Shown here in pieces: positions 1 to 6,430 of a stretch of DNA of 13,036 nt; position 1 is the first letter of the stretch, and each line of letters begins with the position of its first letter. The translations under genes and the position numbers were made by a program. Where the stretch lies: NCBI GenBank assembly GCA_003483675.1, contig DMYK01000628.1, positions 304 to 13,339 on the forward strand. The letters are read 5' to 3'. Under the pieces are notes generated by a model that worked only from the letters and a program-made list of their open reading frames with translations, made no database searches and was not told the origin of the DNA. The stretch comes from Microcoleaceae cyanobacterium UBA11344. GTDB taxonomy: Bacteria > Cyanobacteriota > Cyanobacteriia > Cyanobacteriales > Microcoleaceae.

Positions 1-33
1 TAACGCGGATTAACGCAGATAAAATGCGGATTA
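1..33. repeat. Short imperfect tandem repeat, about 10 nt unit
   Basis: Three imperfect units are visible in a row: AACGCGGATT, AACGCAGATA and AAATGCGGATT. This resembles short intergenic repeats found in many bacterial genomes. The array may extend left of the window edge, so its true length is unknown. Confidence 0.45.
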
Positions 34-74
34 GATCTAGTTTTGCTCTCTGGGCTCATGGATAAAATTAATGG

Positions 75-744
75 ATGGATGTTTTGGATCATGGGATAAG
101 TTTGATGCAGCTTGTGCTTGAACCGGAAGTTATGGATTCCTTGAAAGAGGCGATAGAATACGATTCGATTGACTTTACTGGGGTTAATGCTCCTTTTTCT
201 ATGAGTGCTACTTCCTTGGGACGGGTTTTTGGAAACGTTTTGGATGCGGGATTGGTACGGCGAAAATTCCGATCGCCCTTTGTTCAATGCGTCCACACTG
301 GTATTTGACTGGCATTGATTTGTCGGCAAATATGCTGAAAGTCGGGGCGCAAAATGTGGAAAAGGCTGATGTGCGATCGCAAGTTGGTCTCGAATTGATT
401 GATGCTAAGCCAATGTCTTATCTTGACAATTATTTTGCTCTGGTGATTTCTAACAGCATTATCCACTATTTGCCCGATCCTCTCCCTTTTTTGCAAGAAG
501 TCTAGCTGGTGTTGAAACCGCAGGGAGCAATTTTTTTGCGGGATTTACTGCGCCGGAGGATGAGAGAATTAGAGATAATTTGATGGAGATGTATGCGGGA
601 GATTGCAACTCCCATCAGAAACAGCTATTCAGCAATTCGCTACAGGCGACTTTTACTCTGGATGAAGTTCAGATGATGGTGGAAACTGCCGGGTTGGATG
701 GGTTAAGAGTTTATGCATCTTCGGATAGGCACTGGACGGCTTAA
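75..744 (+). pseudogene. Class I SAM-dependent methyltransferase, decayed
   Basis: This was once a SAM-dependent methyltransferase of roughly 220 residues. The first frame (from ATG 75, or ATG 105) runs to motif I, read as GNVLDAG. A one-base loss near 250-253 then moves the sense into another frame, where motif I continues (IGTAKIPIAL), followed by the beta-2 stretch (LTGIDLSANML) and a post-II/motif IV stretch (LVISNSIIHYLPDP). An in-frame TAG at 503-505 (expected SRVLKP, seen *LVLKP) and a second one-base loss near 552 follow; the third segment reads RPEDERIRDNLMEMYAGDC and ends GLRVYASSDRHWTA with TAA at 742-744. Because all segments remain readable, the inactivation is probably recent. 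It cannot make a working enzyme without multiple recoding events. Substrate is unknown. It stands alone, with an intergenic repeat downstream. Confidence 0.85.
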
Positions 745-810
745 CCTGTTTGGTGCGAGACTGTGTAGAAAGAGCATATCTCTTTTTTGACTGGAAGATT
801 TAGTTTTGTT

Positions 811-918
811 GAACCCCGAAGACGCGAAGGACATGAAGGAAGAGAAAGAAGAAGATGTTGTTCTTTCTTCCCGCTTTTGGCGGAGTCGTGGTTTAATCGT
901 TCCGATGCAACTGGATTT
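811..918 (+). repeat. Degraded copy of the nested inverted-repeat element
   Basis: Positions 811-828 read GAACCCCGAAGACGCGAA, a near match to the inner arm of the full element at 12893. Positions 888-918 read as the reverse complement of 12869-12899 with about three mismatches, including TTCCGATGCAACTGGA. The left outer arm is not visible here and the right inner arm is eroded, so this is a partial or decayed copy. No protein should be read across it. Confidence 0.6.
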
Positions 919-948
919 GGTATGATGGGGTATTTTCTGTCATTCTTC

Positions 949-969
949 AATCTCAAATCTAAAATCGGT
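949..969 (+). repeat. Heptad repeat array, AATCTCA class
   Basis: Three consecutive 7-mers: AATCTCA, AATCTAA, AATCGGT, followed by TGAC. The same class, also ending in CGG(C/T)TGAC, occurs at 9306-9333, and a complementary-strand version is at 5443-5470. This matches the idea of short tandemly repeated repetitive (STRR) sequences known in cyanobacteria, which have a 7-nt period. Confidence 0.6.
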
Positions 970-984
970 TGACTCTCTCACTTT

Positions 985-1479
985 TTACCACCCCCAAGTT
1001 CCAGGCCCTCCTTTAAATGGGCCGACAATATCTTTGGTAATCCAGCCACCATAAAAAACCCCCGCTTGAGCTTGCACTAATTCTCCATCCACATAACAGC
1101 TATCCATCAAACCTGGATAAAAAGCTACATAATCTTTAATAGCCTCAAATATCTTTGTTGGATTCGGGTAAAACCAAGCTGCATTTATTACTTCTTTTTC
1201 TCCTACCTTCACAGTGTAATAGCTGGCTTGTCCTTTCCACTCGCACCAAGAACTCTGCGAAGTTTGTTGCAAATATTGCATTTGGATGTCTTCGGGAGAG
1301 ATATAGTAGAAAGGAGGGTGACTTGTCTCTAACACCCTTTGAGCGCGGTGCGTTTCGGCAAGTGTTATGCCATTAAAAATTATCTGTACCTGTTTGGTCG
1401 ATACCTCAAGACGAGGCGGGCGCGGGTAATCCCAAACCGATTCTTGACCAAGACCTGGTTTAATTCGATCGCTGTTCAT
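985..1479 (-). CDS. DUF427 domain-containing protein
   Basis: A 164-residue soluble protein of the DUF427 family, whose biochemical role is not settled. It carries the family's typical features: a WDYPRPP segment near the N-terminus, a PPFYYISPEDI segment, the central C-x-W-K-G motif (SWCEWKG) leading into ASYYTV, an AAWFYPNP segment, and DYVAFYP near the C-terminus. I place the start at ATG 1479 (MNSDRIKPG) because AAGGAG lies 9 nt upstream. The in-frame TTG at 1485 lies only 3 nt from that ribosome binding site and is unlikely to be used. No signal peptide or membrane segment is seen. The gene is transcribed away from the antiporter and has no same-strand partner nearby, so the context gives no clue to function. 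Confidence 0.88.
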   Translation of the reverse strand: MNSDRIKPGLGQESVWDYPRPPRLEVSTKQVQIIFNGITLAETHRAQRVLETSHPPFYYISPEDIQMQYLQQTSQSSWCEWKGQASYYTVKVGEKEVINAAWFYPNPTKIFEAIKDYVAFYPGLMDSCYVDGELVQAQAGVFYGGWITKDIVGPFKGGPGTWGW

Positions 1480-1488
1480 TGTCAAAAT

Positions 1489-1494
1489 CTCCTT
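1489..1494 (-). promoter_or_regulatory. Ribosome binding site deciding the DUF427 start
   Basis: Read on the minus strand this is AAGGAG, 9 nt before ATG 1479. It supports the ATG over the upstream TTG at 1485. Confidence 0.65.
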
Positions 1495-1895
1495 GATCTA
1501 ACAAGTTTGCCACTTAACATCATAACTACAAAGAAAAAGAGAAAGATTGAAGGATAGAAAAATTCCCTTGACCGCTCTTGTAGCTCAACTACAAACCACC
1601 AAGCTTTTTTGAGATAGATTCGCTATTGTGCAGAATTGCGAAAGCCACCGTCTGTTAGCAAAAATAAACATTCTGGCTTCGGTCTTAAGCCTTCAGCCTT
1701 CGGAAGCATAATTGCCTTCTTTGACACCAAGAGAATTATCTGGTAAAGTTACACCCAATATCAACCCTTTTTTAACTTTAGCCAAAATCTATTGGCCGTT
1801 TAGAGTTTGTACAAGTGCCAAATATAGCACCTGTACCCAAGTCACCCGCGATCGAATATTTAAAACTAAGCGGGAAGCCTGTAAAAATTACATCT
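1495..1895. other. Divergent intergenic region between the DUF427 gene and the antiporter
   Basis: About 400 bp with no convincing gene; short frames here have no recognisable protein character. It must hold the promoters of both divergent genes, but I cannot pick a convincing -35/-10 pair. Small hairpins are visible: TTGTAG/CTACAA at 1578-1583/1589-1594 and GGCTT/AAGCC at 1675-1679/1687-1691. The second lies in a locally repetitive stretch (CTTCGG, CCTTCAG, CCTTCGG) around 1678-1703. Confidence 0.5.
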
Positions 1896-3785
1896 ATGGA
1901 AATCTCCTTTAATATCACCTTGTTGATGGTCTTAACCGTCACCTGTGGTATCAGTGCTCAAGTTCTGGCCGCTTACTTAAAAGTTCCTGCGATCGTCTTT
2001 TTGCTGCTGTTCGGTATTTTAGCAGGCCCAGACTGTTTGGGTTTGTTGCACCCCAATCTGCTGGGTAACGGTTTAGAAGTTATAGTCTCCCTTTCCGTAG
2101 CGTTAATTCTGTTTGAGGGCGGGTTGAATTTGGAATTGCGAGATTTAGGGCGTATTTCCAGCAGTATCCGCAATTTAGTCACTGTAGGTACTTTAATTAC
2201 GCTCATAGGTGGTGGCATGGCTGCACACTGGCTGGGAGAATTTCCTTGGTCGATCGCATTTCTCTATGCTTCTCTGGTAGTCGTCACCGGCCCGACGGTC
2301 ATCGGCCCTTTGCTCAAACAGGTTTCTGTTGATAAACAAGTAGCCACTTTGCTAGAAGCCGAAGCGGTTTTAATCGATCCTGTCGGGGCAATTCTGGCAG
2401 TATTGGTACTGAACATTGTTTTGAATGGCAATACAGACTTGCTGGTTTTGTTCCGAGATTTAATGGTACGGCTAGGAGTTGGCGCTGTCATCGGAGTTGC
2501 GGGCGGTTGGCTGCTAGGATTCATTCTCAAGCGATCGAAATTTCTGTCAGAAGACCTCAAAAACCTAGTAGTATTAGCGGGTTTGTGGGGATTATTCGGC
2601 TTGGCAGAAGAAATCCGCAGCGAATCGGGATTAATGGCAACCGTACTCTCAGGAATCGTCCTCAGAGCCGCTTCTGTCCCAGAAGAACGGCTGCTGAGGA
2701 GGTTTAAAGGTCAACTCACAATCCTGGCTATCTCCGTGCTGTTCGTGTTGCTGGCGGCAGATTTATCCCTCGCTAGTGTAGTTGCGCTTGGCTGGGGAAG
2801 TGTGTTCACAGTTTTAGCATTAATGTGGGTAGTGCGACCGATTAACGTTTGGCTGTGTACGCAGGGCAGCGGGCTGAATTGGCAACAGAAATTATTTGCT
2901 TGCTGGGTAGCGCCGAGGGGAATTGTCTCAGCTTCGATCGCATCTTTATTTGCCATTTTGCTCACCCAGCGAGGAATCAACGGTGGCGATTCCATCAAAG
3001 CCTTAGTTTTCCTGACAATTATGATCACAGTTTTCGTCCAAGGATTAACAGCCGGACGTATGGCTCAACTATTAGGAGTTACCTCGAAATCAGCCACCGG
3101 CGCTGTTATTGTTGGGTCAAATCCTTTGAGCCGATTAATTGCCCGCTTGTTTCAAGAGCGTGGTGAATCAGTAGCAATTATCGACACCAATCCAGAAGCT
3201 TGCGAACAAGCAGAACGGGAAGGTTTGCGAGTCTTTTTAAGCAGTGCCCTCGACCATAACGTTTTGGAAGCAGCCGGACTTGCCTCGATGGGAACTTTCT
3301 TAGCAATGACTAACAACGGTGAGGTAAACTTAGTATTAGCTCAACGCGCGGCCGAGGAATTTGCACCGCCCAAGGTTTTGGCAATGTTTCCCAAAGATCC
3401 GCAAGGGAATACCGCTGCAAATAACACTAAGATCAATCAAGCCTTTCTCTCCGATTTTTCGCTGAAGGATTGGAACGAATATCTGAGTGACAAAGAAGTA
3501 AAACTGGGAGAAACTGAGTTAAAAATTTCGGGATGGGAGTTTCAGGTGGCTCACTTGCAAGCCTTGATTCGAGCCGGGGAGTTAGTACCGCTGTTGCTCG
3601 AAAGACAGGGATATTTGCAGGTGATGTCGGCGACAGAAACTTGGCAAGCGGGCGATCGAATTATTTATTTGCTGCATGATCCGACACCGAAATTGTTAAA
3701 AAGATTGTCTGGTTCATCTCAGTCTCGCTTGACTTTAGAAAAGCATCCGGTAGTGGAAGAAGTGCCGATTCCTTCTCCTGTTTGA
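1896..3785 (+). CDS. Cation:proton antiporter (CPA1-like) with C-terminal TrkA-N/RCK domain
   Basis: An integral membrane antiporter of 629 residues, likely exchanging Na+ or K+ for H+. Residues 5-395 form a chain of hydrophobic segments with family signatures: FEGGLNL (73-79), GPTVIGPLL (132-140), an ion-site region LIDPVGAI (159-166, Asp161 where classical CPA1 proteins have an ND pair), and APRGIVSAS (339-347, with the conserved Arg341). Residues 402-500 form a Rossmann-like TrkA-N domain ending its second strand in Asp430 (AIIDTN), and residues 530-595 look like a TrkA-C-type ligand domain. I start at ATG 1896 (MEISFNI) because family proteins begin right before the first membrane helix. 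The in-frame ATG at 1815 would add 27 hydrophilic residues; neither start has a good ribosome binding site. The Rossmann loop reads VGSNPLS rather than GxGxxG. It is convergent with the Uma2 gene. Transported ion is inferred, not shown. Confidence 0.9.
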   Translation: MEISFNITLLMVLTVTCGISAQVLAAYLKVPAIVFLLLFGILAGPDCLGLLHPNLLGNGLEVIVSLSVALILFEGGLNLELRDLGRISSSIRNLVTVGTLITLIGGGMAAHWLGEFPWSIAFLYASLVVVTGPTVIGPLLKQVSVDKQVATLLEAEAVLIDPVGAILAVLVLNIVLNGNTDLLVLFRDLMVRLGVGAVIGVAGGWLLGFILKRSKFLSEDLKNLVVLAGLWGLFGLAEEIRSESGLMATVLSGIVLRAASVPEERLLRRFKGQLTILAISVLFVLLAADLSLASVVALGWGSVFTVLALMWVVRPINVWLCTQGSGLNWQQKLFACWVAPRGIVSASIASLFAILLTQRGINGGDSIKALVFLTIMITVFVQGLTAGRMAQLLGVTSKSATGAVIVGSNPLSRLIARLFQERGESVAIIDTNPEACEQAEREGLRVFLSSALDHNVLEAAGLASMGTFLAMTNNGEVNLVLAQRAAEEFAPPKVLAMFPKDPQGNTAANNTKINQAFLSDFSLKDWNEYLSDKEVKLGETELKISGWEFQVAHLQALIRAGELVPLLLERQGYLQVMSATETWQAGDRIIYLLHDPTPKLLKRLSGSSQSRLTLEKHPVVEEVPIPSPV

Positions 3786-3854
3786 GAGCAGATTTTGGAG
3801 GTAGCCATAATCCCAAAATAGGTCAACCTAATTCAACGTAAAATGCGTCCGCTG

Positions 3855-4591
3855 TTAGATACTTTTACTTTTTAAAGAACAACAATCAACCCCGGTACAA
3901 CCGGAATCGACAGACAAACTTTCCACAAAACCTTGATGTTCCGCCGCAGTCAATCCCTGCTGCAAAACTTCTAAGACTTTAGCTAAATCCCCAGATAATA
4001 AAGCAAATTTATCTAACCACAATCCCGGAAAAACTTCCGAACAAATTATCCCGTCAGCATTAGGCTCAAGCTGTACATATTCTCCTTCCCTCAATCCAAA
4101 CCAATCTAATTCGCAATTATAAACTCGCCAAACGAGATATTCTTGCACTCCATTGCGGCGGTAGACTTTGAGTTTTTCGTGCAAATCGTAGGAAGCGCTG
4201 CTAGCGGCAACTTCAGTAATTAATTCCGGCGCACCTTCAACACAATCATCATCGCTGATTTGCGATCGACCTCCCACATCAATCCTCAACAAAGCATCCG
4301 GCTGAGGTTCATTATCTGCGTCTAGGCGCACAGTCGCATTGTCGCCCAATTCCACCCCAGGTGTAGCAGCCTCATAGATGCCCAACCAAGTCATAATGTG
4401 AGCATGAGGTTTTCCGTGACTTCTGAATCTTAACGGTGATGCCATATAAGCCATTCCTTCAATCAATTCAGCTTTTTTACTGCTGTCATAGCATTGTAGC
4501 GACGCTCGAATTCAGCGCGACTCAGGCGATCGCCATTTTCCAAAGGCAGTATAGTTAAAAAAGGATTGAGGAATTTTGGGCTGATCATCAT
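3855..4591 (-). pseudogene. Uma2-family (DUF820) putative endonuclease, single frameshift
   Basis: The family has a PD-(D/E)xK-type nuclease fold and is hugely expanded in cyanobacteria; its biological role is poorly known. The ancestral 245-residue frame starts at ATG 4591 (MMISPKF) and continues through LPLENGDRLSRAEFERRYNAM. At 4473-4478 the coding strand has six A where seven are needed (GTA AAA AAA GCT expected). Beyond it, the rest of the gene is intact: AELIEGMAYMASP, the acidic motif EPQPD, PELITEVAASS with the catalytic Glu, DLHEKLKVYRRNG with the Lys, and VFPGLWLD. The downstream piece alone could start only at TTG 4466, which would drop the N-terminal strand. So either it is a fresh pseudogene, a homopolymer sequencing error, or a slippage site. 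It stands next to another pseudogene on the same strand. Confidence 0.82.
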
Positions 4592-4642
4592 AATAGTTGC
4601 AGTTGGTGATGAAAATTCAAGCAAACATAACATCGCGGGGGC

Positions 4643-4663
4643 GAGTTTTGCAACACAAAACTC
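4643..4663. repeat. Small perfect hairpin GAGTTTTG / CAAAACTC
   Basis: An 8-bp perfect stem with a 5-nt loop (CAACA), lying between the Uma2 pseudogene and the hydrolase remnant. It has no U-tract on either strand, so it is a poor classical terminator. Function unknown. Confidence 0.4.
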
Positions 4664-4700
4664 ACTCCTAATATAAATTGTAACTAAAACCTCCTTTAAA

Positions 4701-4740
4701 TCTTCTTCTTCCTTCGTGTCCTTCGCGTCTTCGCGGTTCG
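4701..4740 (-). repeat. Partial copy of the nested inverted-repeat element (inner arm)
   Basis: On the minus strand this begins GAACCGCGAAGACGCGAA and continues with GGACACGAAGGAAG. It matches 811-844 with about two mismatches over the first 32 positions, and the inner arm at 12893. The outer arms are not seen here. It starts about 4 bp after the last recognisable residue of the hydrolase pseudogene. Confidence 0.6.
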
Positions 4741-4743
4741 TCT

Positions 4744-5426
4744 CTCACAATACCCAATCCAAGCCAGCAAAACATCCGGTGAATCATACCACTTTCCCGG
4801 AGAACGAGGCGAATGCCAAACCCCCATCCAATACCAAATTTTCGGCCCCCGTCTAAATGAGCCACTTCTGCCGATGTAATTCCATCCCCCAAGTCTCCCC
4901 CTTACCGACAGTCAACTCGTAACTTTTGTCAGCCAGCCAAGTTCCAAAACCGCCCTTGCTAAAAACAGACTTCCCAGCAGCGCCAACGTAGCGAACCTAC
5001 GAGCGAAAAGCCCTCGGATGGTGAATTTTGACAAAATCTAGATTTTGGCGCGTCCACCGCTCTTTAGAGAGGTGCTGCTTGCCTAAAATGATTCAGGTGT
5101 AGACGGTTGGGTGTTCCACAAACGGGCATCCTCAAGCACGTCGCTGTGTAGGGTTTTTATCCCAAATAGATGCGAGAAATTCAGCCACCGGCGGAATGAC
5201 CAACGAGATTGGTTTGAGAGACACCGTATTGCTGTAATATTTGTTTGATGTGCGATCGAGCAAGCGCAAAATTAGCACCATCGACCGCCCGCCTCAAGTC
5301 AACAACCAATCTCTCTTGCCCAGTGGTACTGTTACAGTTGGGGAAACCGCGATCGACCAGAGATTTTTCTAATTCCCGGTAGTCGGAAGCAGTGGCAAAA
5401 TATCCTGGTAAAATCACTGTTGGCAA
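4744..5426 (-). pseudogene. Alpha/beta-hydrolase (esterase/lipase-like), heavily decayed
   Basis: The remains of an alpha/beta-hydrolase of about 220-230 residues. The opening frame (TTG at 5426, original start codon apparently lost) reads PTVILPGYFATASDY and ends in the nucleophile elbow GHSAGG, where a TGA replaces the expected Trp codon. After WISRIYLG and KPYT the middle (about 5070-5150) is scrambled. The family pattern returns as KERWTRQNLDFVKIHHP, then a TAG, then VRYVGAAGKSVFSKGGFG and LADKSYELTVGKG. A one-base shift leads to GDGITSAEVAHLDG, and further shifts in G-runs lead to AENLVLDG and the C-terminal GVWHSPRSPGKWYDSPDV with LLAWIGYCE. The catalytic Ser is present but His lies behind several breaks. 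At least two stops and three frameshifts make it non-functional. Substrate cannot be inferred. Confidence 0.85.
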
Positions 5427-5442
5427 TGGTATAATCTATTTT

Positions 5443-5470
5443 GATTTGAGATTAGAGATTTGAGATTATT
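5443..5470 (-). repeat. Heptad repeat array, AATCTCA class (minus orientation)
   Basis: On the plus strand the 7-mers are GATTTGA, GATTAGA, GATTTGA, GATTATT. Their complement is the TCAAATC form of the array at 949 and 9306. It lies directly upstream of the dead hydrolase gene. Confidence 0.55.
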
Positions 5471-5603
5471 GAATTGGTGACGGAGGATGCTAGGATATAT
5501 TTTTCACGTTCAAAAACGCTTGCAAAAGCATCCTTTGGATTACTAACAGTGCCTCATCTCACTGCCACTTGTTAAACCTTTTGGTTGGGGAATATCTACT
5601 TCT

Positions 5604-6083
5604 ATGGCTCGCGAGCCCATTCAAACATGGTATTTTACCCTGGTTGTCGTTCACTTAGAAAACCGTTTTCTACTGGTACAAGAGCGCAAGTACGAGCAGC
5701 AGTGGTATCTCCCAGCAGGGCGAGTGGAAAAAGGGGAGACTTTGCTCGAATCTGCTCAACGCAATACGATCGAGGAAGGGGGCATTTCTGTCATCATAGA
5801 GGGAATTCTCAGGGTAGAGCATACGGTGATGCCTAGGGGCAATGTGCGCCTCAGAGTGATATTTGTGGCTCGTCCCGAAGATAAAACTCCGCCCAAAAGC
5901 AAGCCGGATGAGCATACTTTGTGCGCTGGCTGGTATTCTCTGAAGGAATTAGACCAGTTGTCGCTGCGGGGCGAGGAAGTTCGGGAAATCTTCCAATATA
6001 TGATCAGTGGCGCTCCAATTTATCCGATCGACTTGCTCAGTATTGAGGGAGCACCTTTTAAAACTTACCGATATCGGTGGTAA
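5604..6083 (+). CDS. Nudix hydrolase
   Basis: A 159-residue soluble Nudix enzyme; the family cleaves nucleoside diphosphates linked to another moiety, with divalent metal. The Nudix box lies at residues 39-61: Gly39, Glu45, Arg53, then Glu57-Glu58, Gly60 and Ile61, fitting G-x5-E-x7-R-x-U-x-E-E-x-G-U. The usual Glu after Arg53 is Asn54, a departure at a position that is normally a metal ligand or catalytic helper. Upstream is the typical TWYFTLVVV strand and QQWYLPAGR lead-in. After the box comes ILRVEHT and a tail ending in APFKTYRYRW. The start at ATG 5604 is preceded by a weak GGGG about 16 nt away. The gene stands alone between a pseudogene and a repeat-rich gap. The substrate is not predictable; the size suits ADP-ribose, nucleotide-sugar or oxidised-nucleotide types. 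Confidence 0.9.
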   Translation: MAREPIQTWYFTLVVVHLENRFLLVQERKYEQQWYLPAGRVEKGETLLESAQRNTIEEGGISVIIEGILRVEHTVMPRGNVRLRVIFVARPEDKTPPKSKPDEHTLCAGWYSLKELDQLSLRGEEVREIFQYMISGAPIYPIDLLSIEGAPFKTYRYRW

Positions 6084-6096
6084 GTAGAAGAGAAAT

Positions 6097-6124
6097 GGAA
6101 GTCGGAAGAAGGAAGAAGGAAGAA
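6097..6124 (+). repeat. Heptad repeat array, GGAAGAA class
   Basis: Four 7-mers in register: GGAAGTC, GGAAGAA, GGAAGAA, GGAAGAA. It starts 13 nt after the Nudix stop codon. This is a third sequence class with the same 7-nt period as the other arrays in this window. Confidence 0.65.
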
Positions 6125-6384
6125 GACTTATACAGTAAGCTTTTTAGTCATCCGTCCAAATTGCTTTCTGTAACAGAATTGGAAACAGCGATCGATCGCA
6201 CCGATCATCTGTGTTTAATTGATTAATTCAGTTGACCAACCAGGAAAAGACGGTATTGCGGGGGCTGGTTTGTGCCCAGGCCCTGGCGATCGAGTAATTT
6301 TAAGTGCGATCGTGTTACACTTATACCTTTAAATAAATTGCCAAATTTTTACTGTTCACCCGCTCCTCATAAAAAAATATCGGT

Positions 6385-6426
6385 AACCAATCACCAATCA
6401 CCAATTATCAATAACCAATTCCCGAT
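6385..6426 (+). repeat. Heptad repeat array, CACCAAT class, just before the TonB-like start
   Basis: Six 7-mers in register: AACCAAT, CACCAAT, CACCAAT, TATCAAT, AACCAAT, TCCCGAT. The array ends 4 nt before ATG 6431 and so occupies the place where a ribosome binding site would be. Confidence 0.7.
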
Positions 6427-6430
6427 CGTC

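Larger units (their letters stand above)
6084..6430. other. Intergenic region with two heptad arrays; no gene seen
   Basis: This stretch has no supportable gene. An open frame from 6272 runs into the TonB-like protein, but its first 53 residues look like translated non-coding DNA, and part of it is a heptad array. It contains purine heptads at 6097-6124 and CCAAT heptads at 6385-6426. The promoter of the downstream gene should be here. I could not fix its position, though TTACAC with TATACC about 6321-6332 is AT-rich. Confidence 0.5.

Noticed and set aside
787..972. Short plus-strand frame in the gap after the first pseudogene
   Set aside because: It translates the dispersed repeat and a heptad array and has no protein character.
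3792..3819. Possible terminator between the antiporter and the Uma2 gene (ATTTTGG/CCAAAAT)
   Set aside because: The 7-bp stem is AT-rich with a 14-nt loop and no U-tract; too weak to call.
4668..4892. Apparent 74-residue minus-strand gene
   Set aside because: It is a shifted frame through the end of the hydrolase pseudogene fused to the intergenic repeat; another frame gives the real family sequence.
4987..5001. Hairpin CGTAG-CGAAC-CTACG inside the hydrolase remnant
   Set aside because: It lies inside recognisable former coding sequence and is short enough to be chance.
6272..6430. N-terminal extension of the TonB-like reading frame (53 residues from ATG 6272)
   Set aside because: The translation is low-complexity, includes a heptad array (NHQSPIINNQFPI), and precedes a clear leader plus membrane anchor beginning at ATG 6431.
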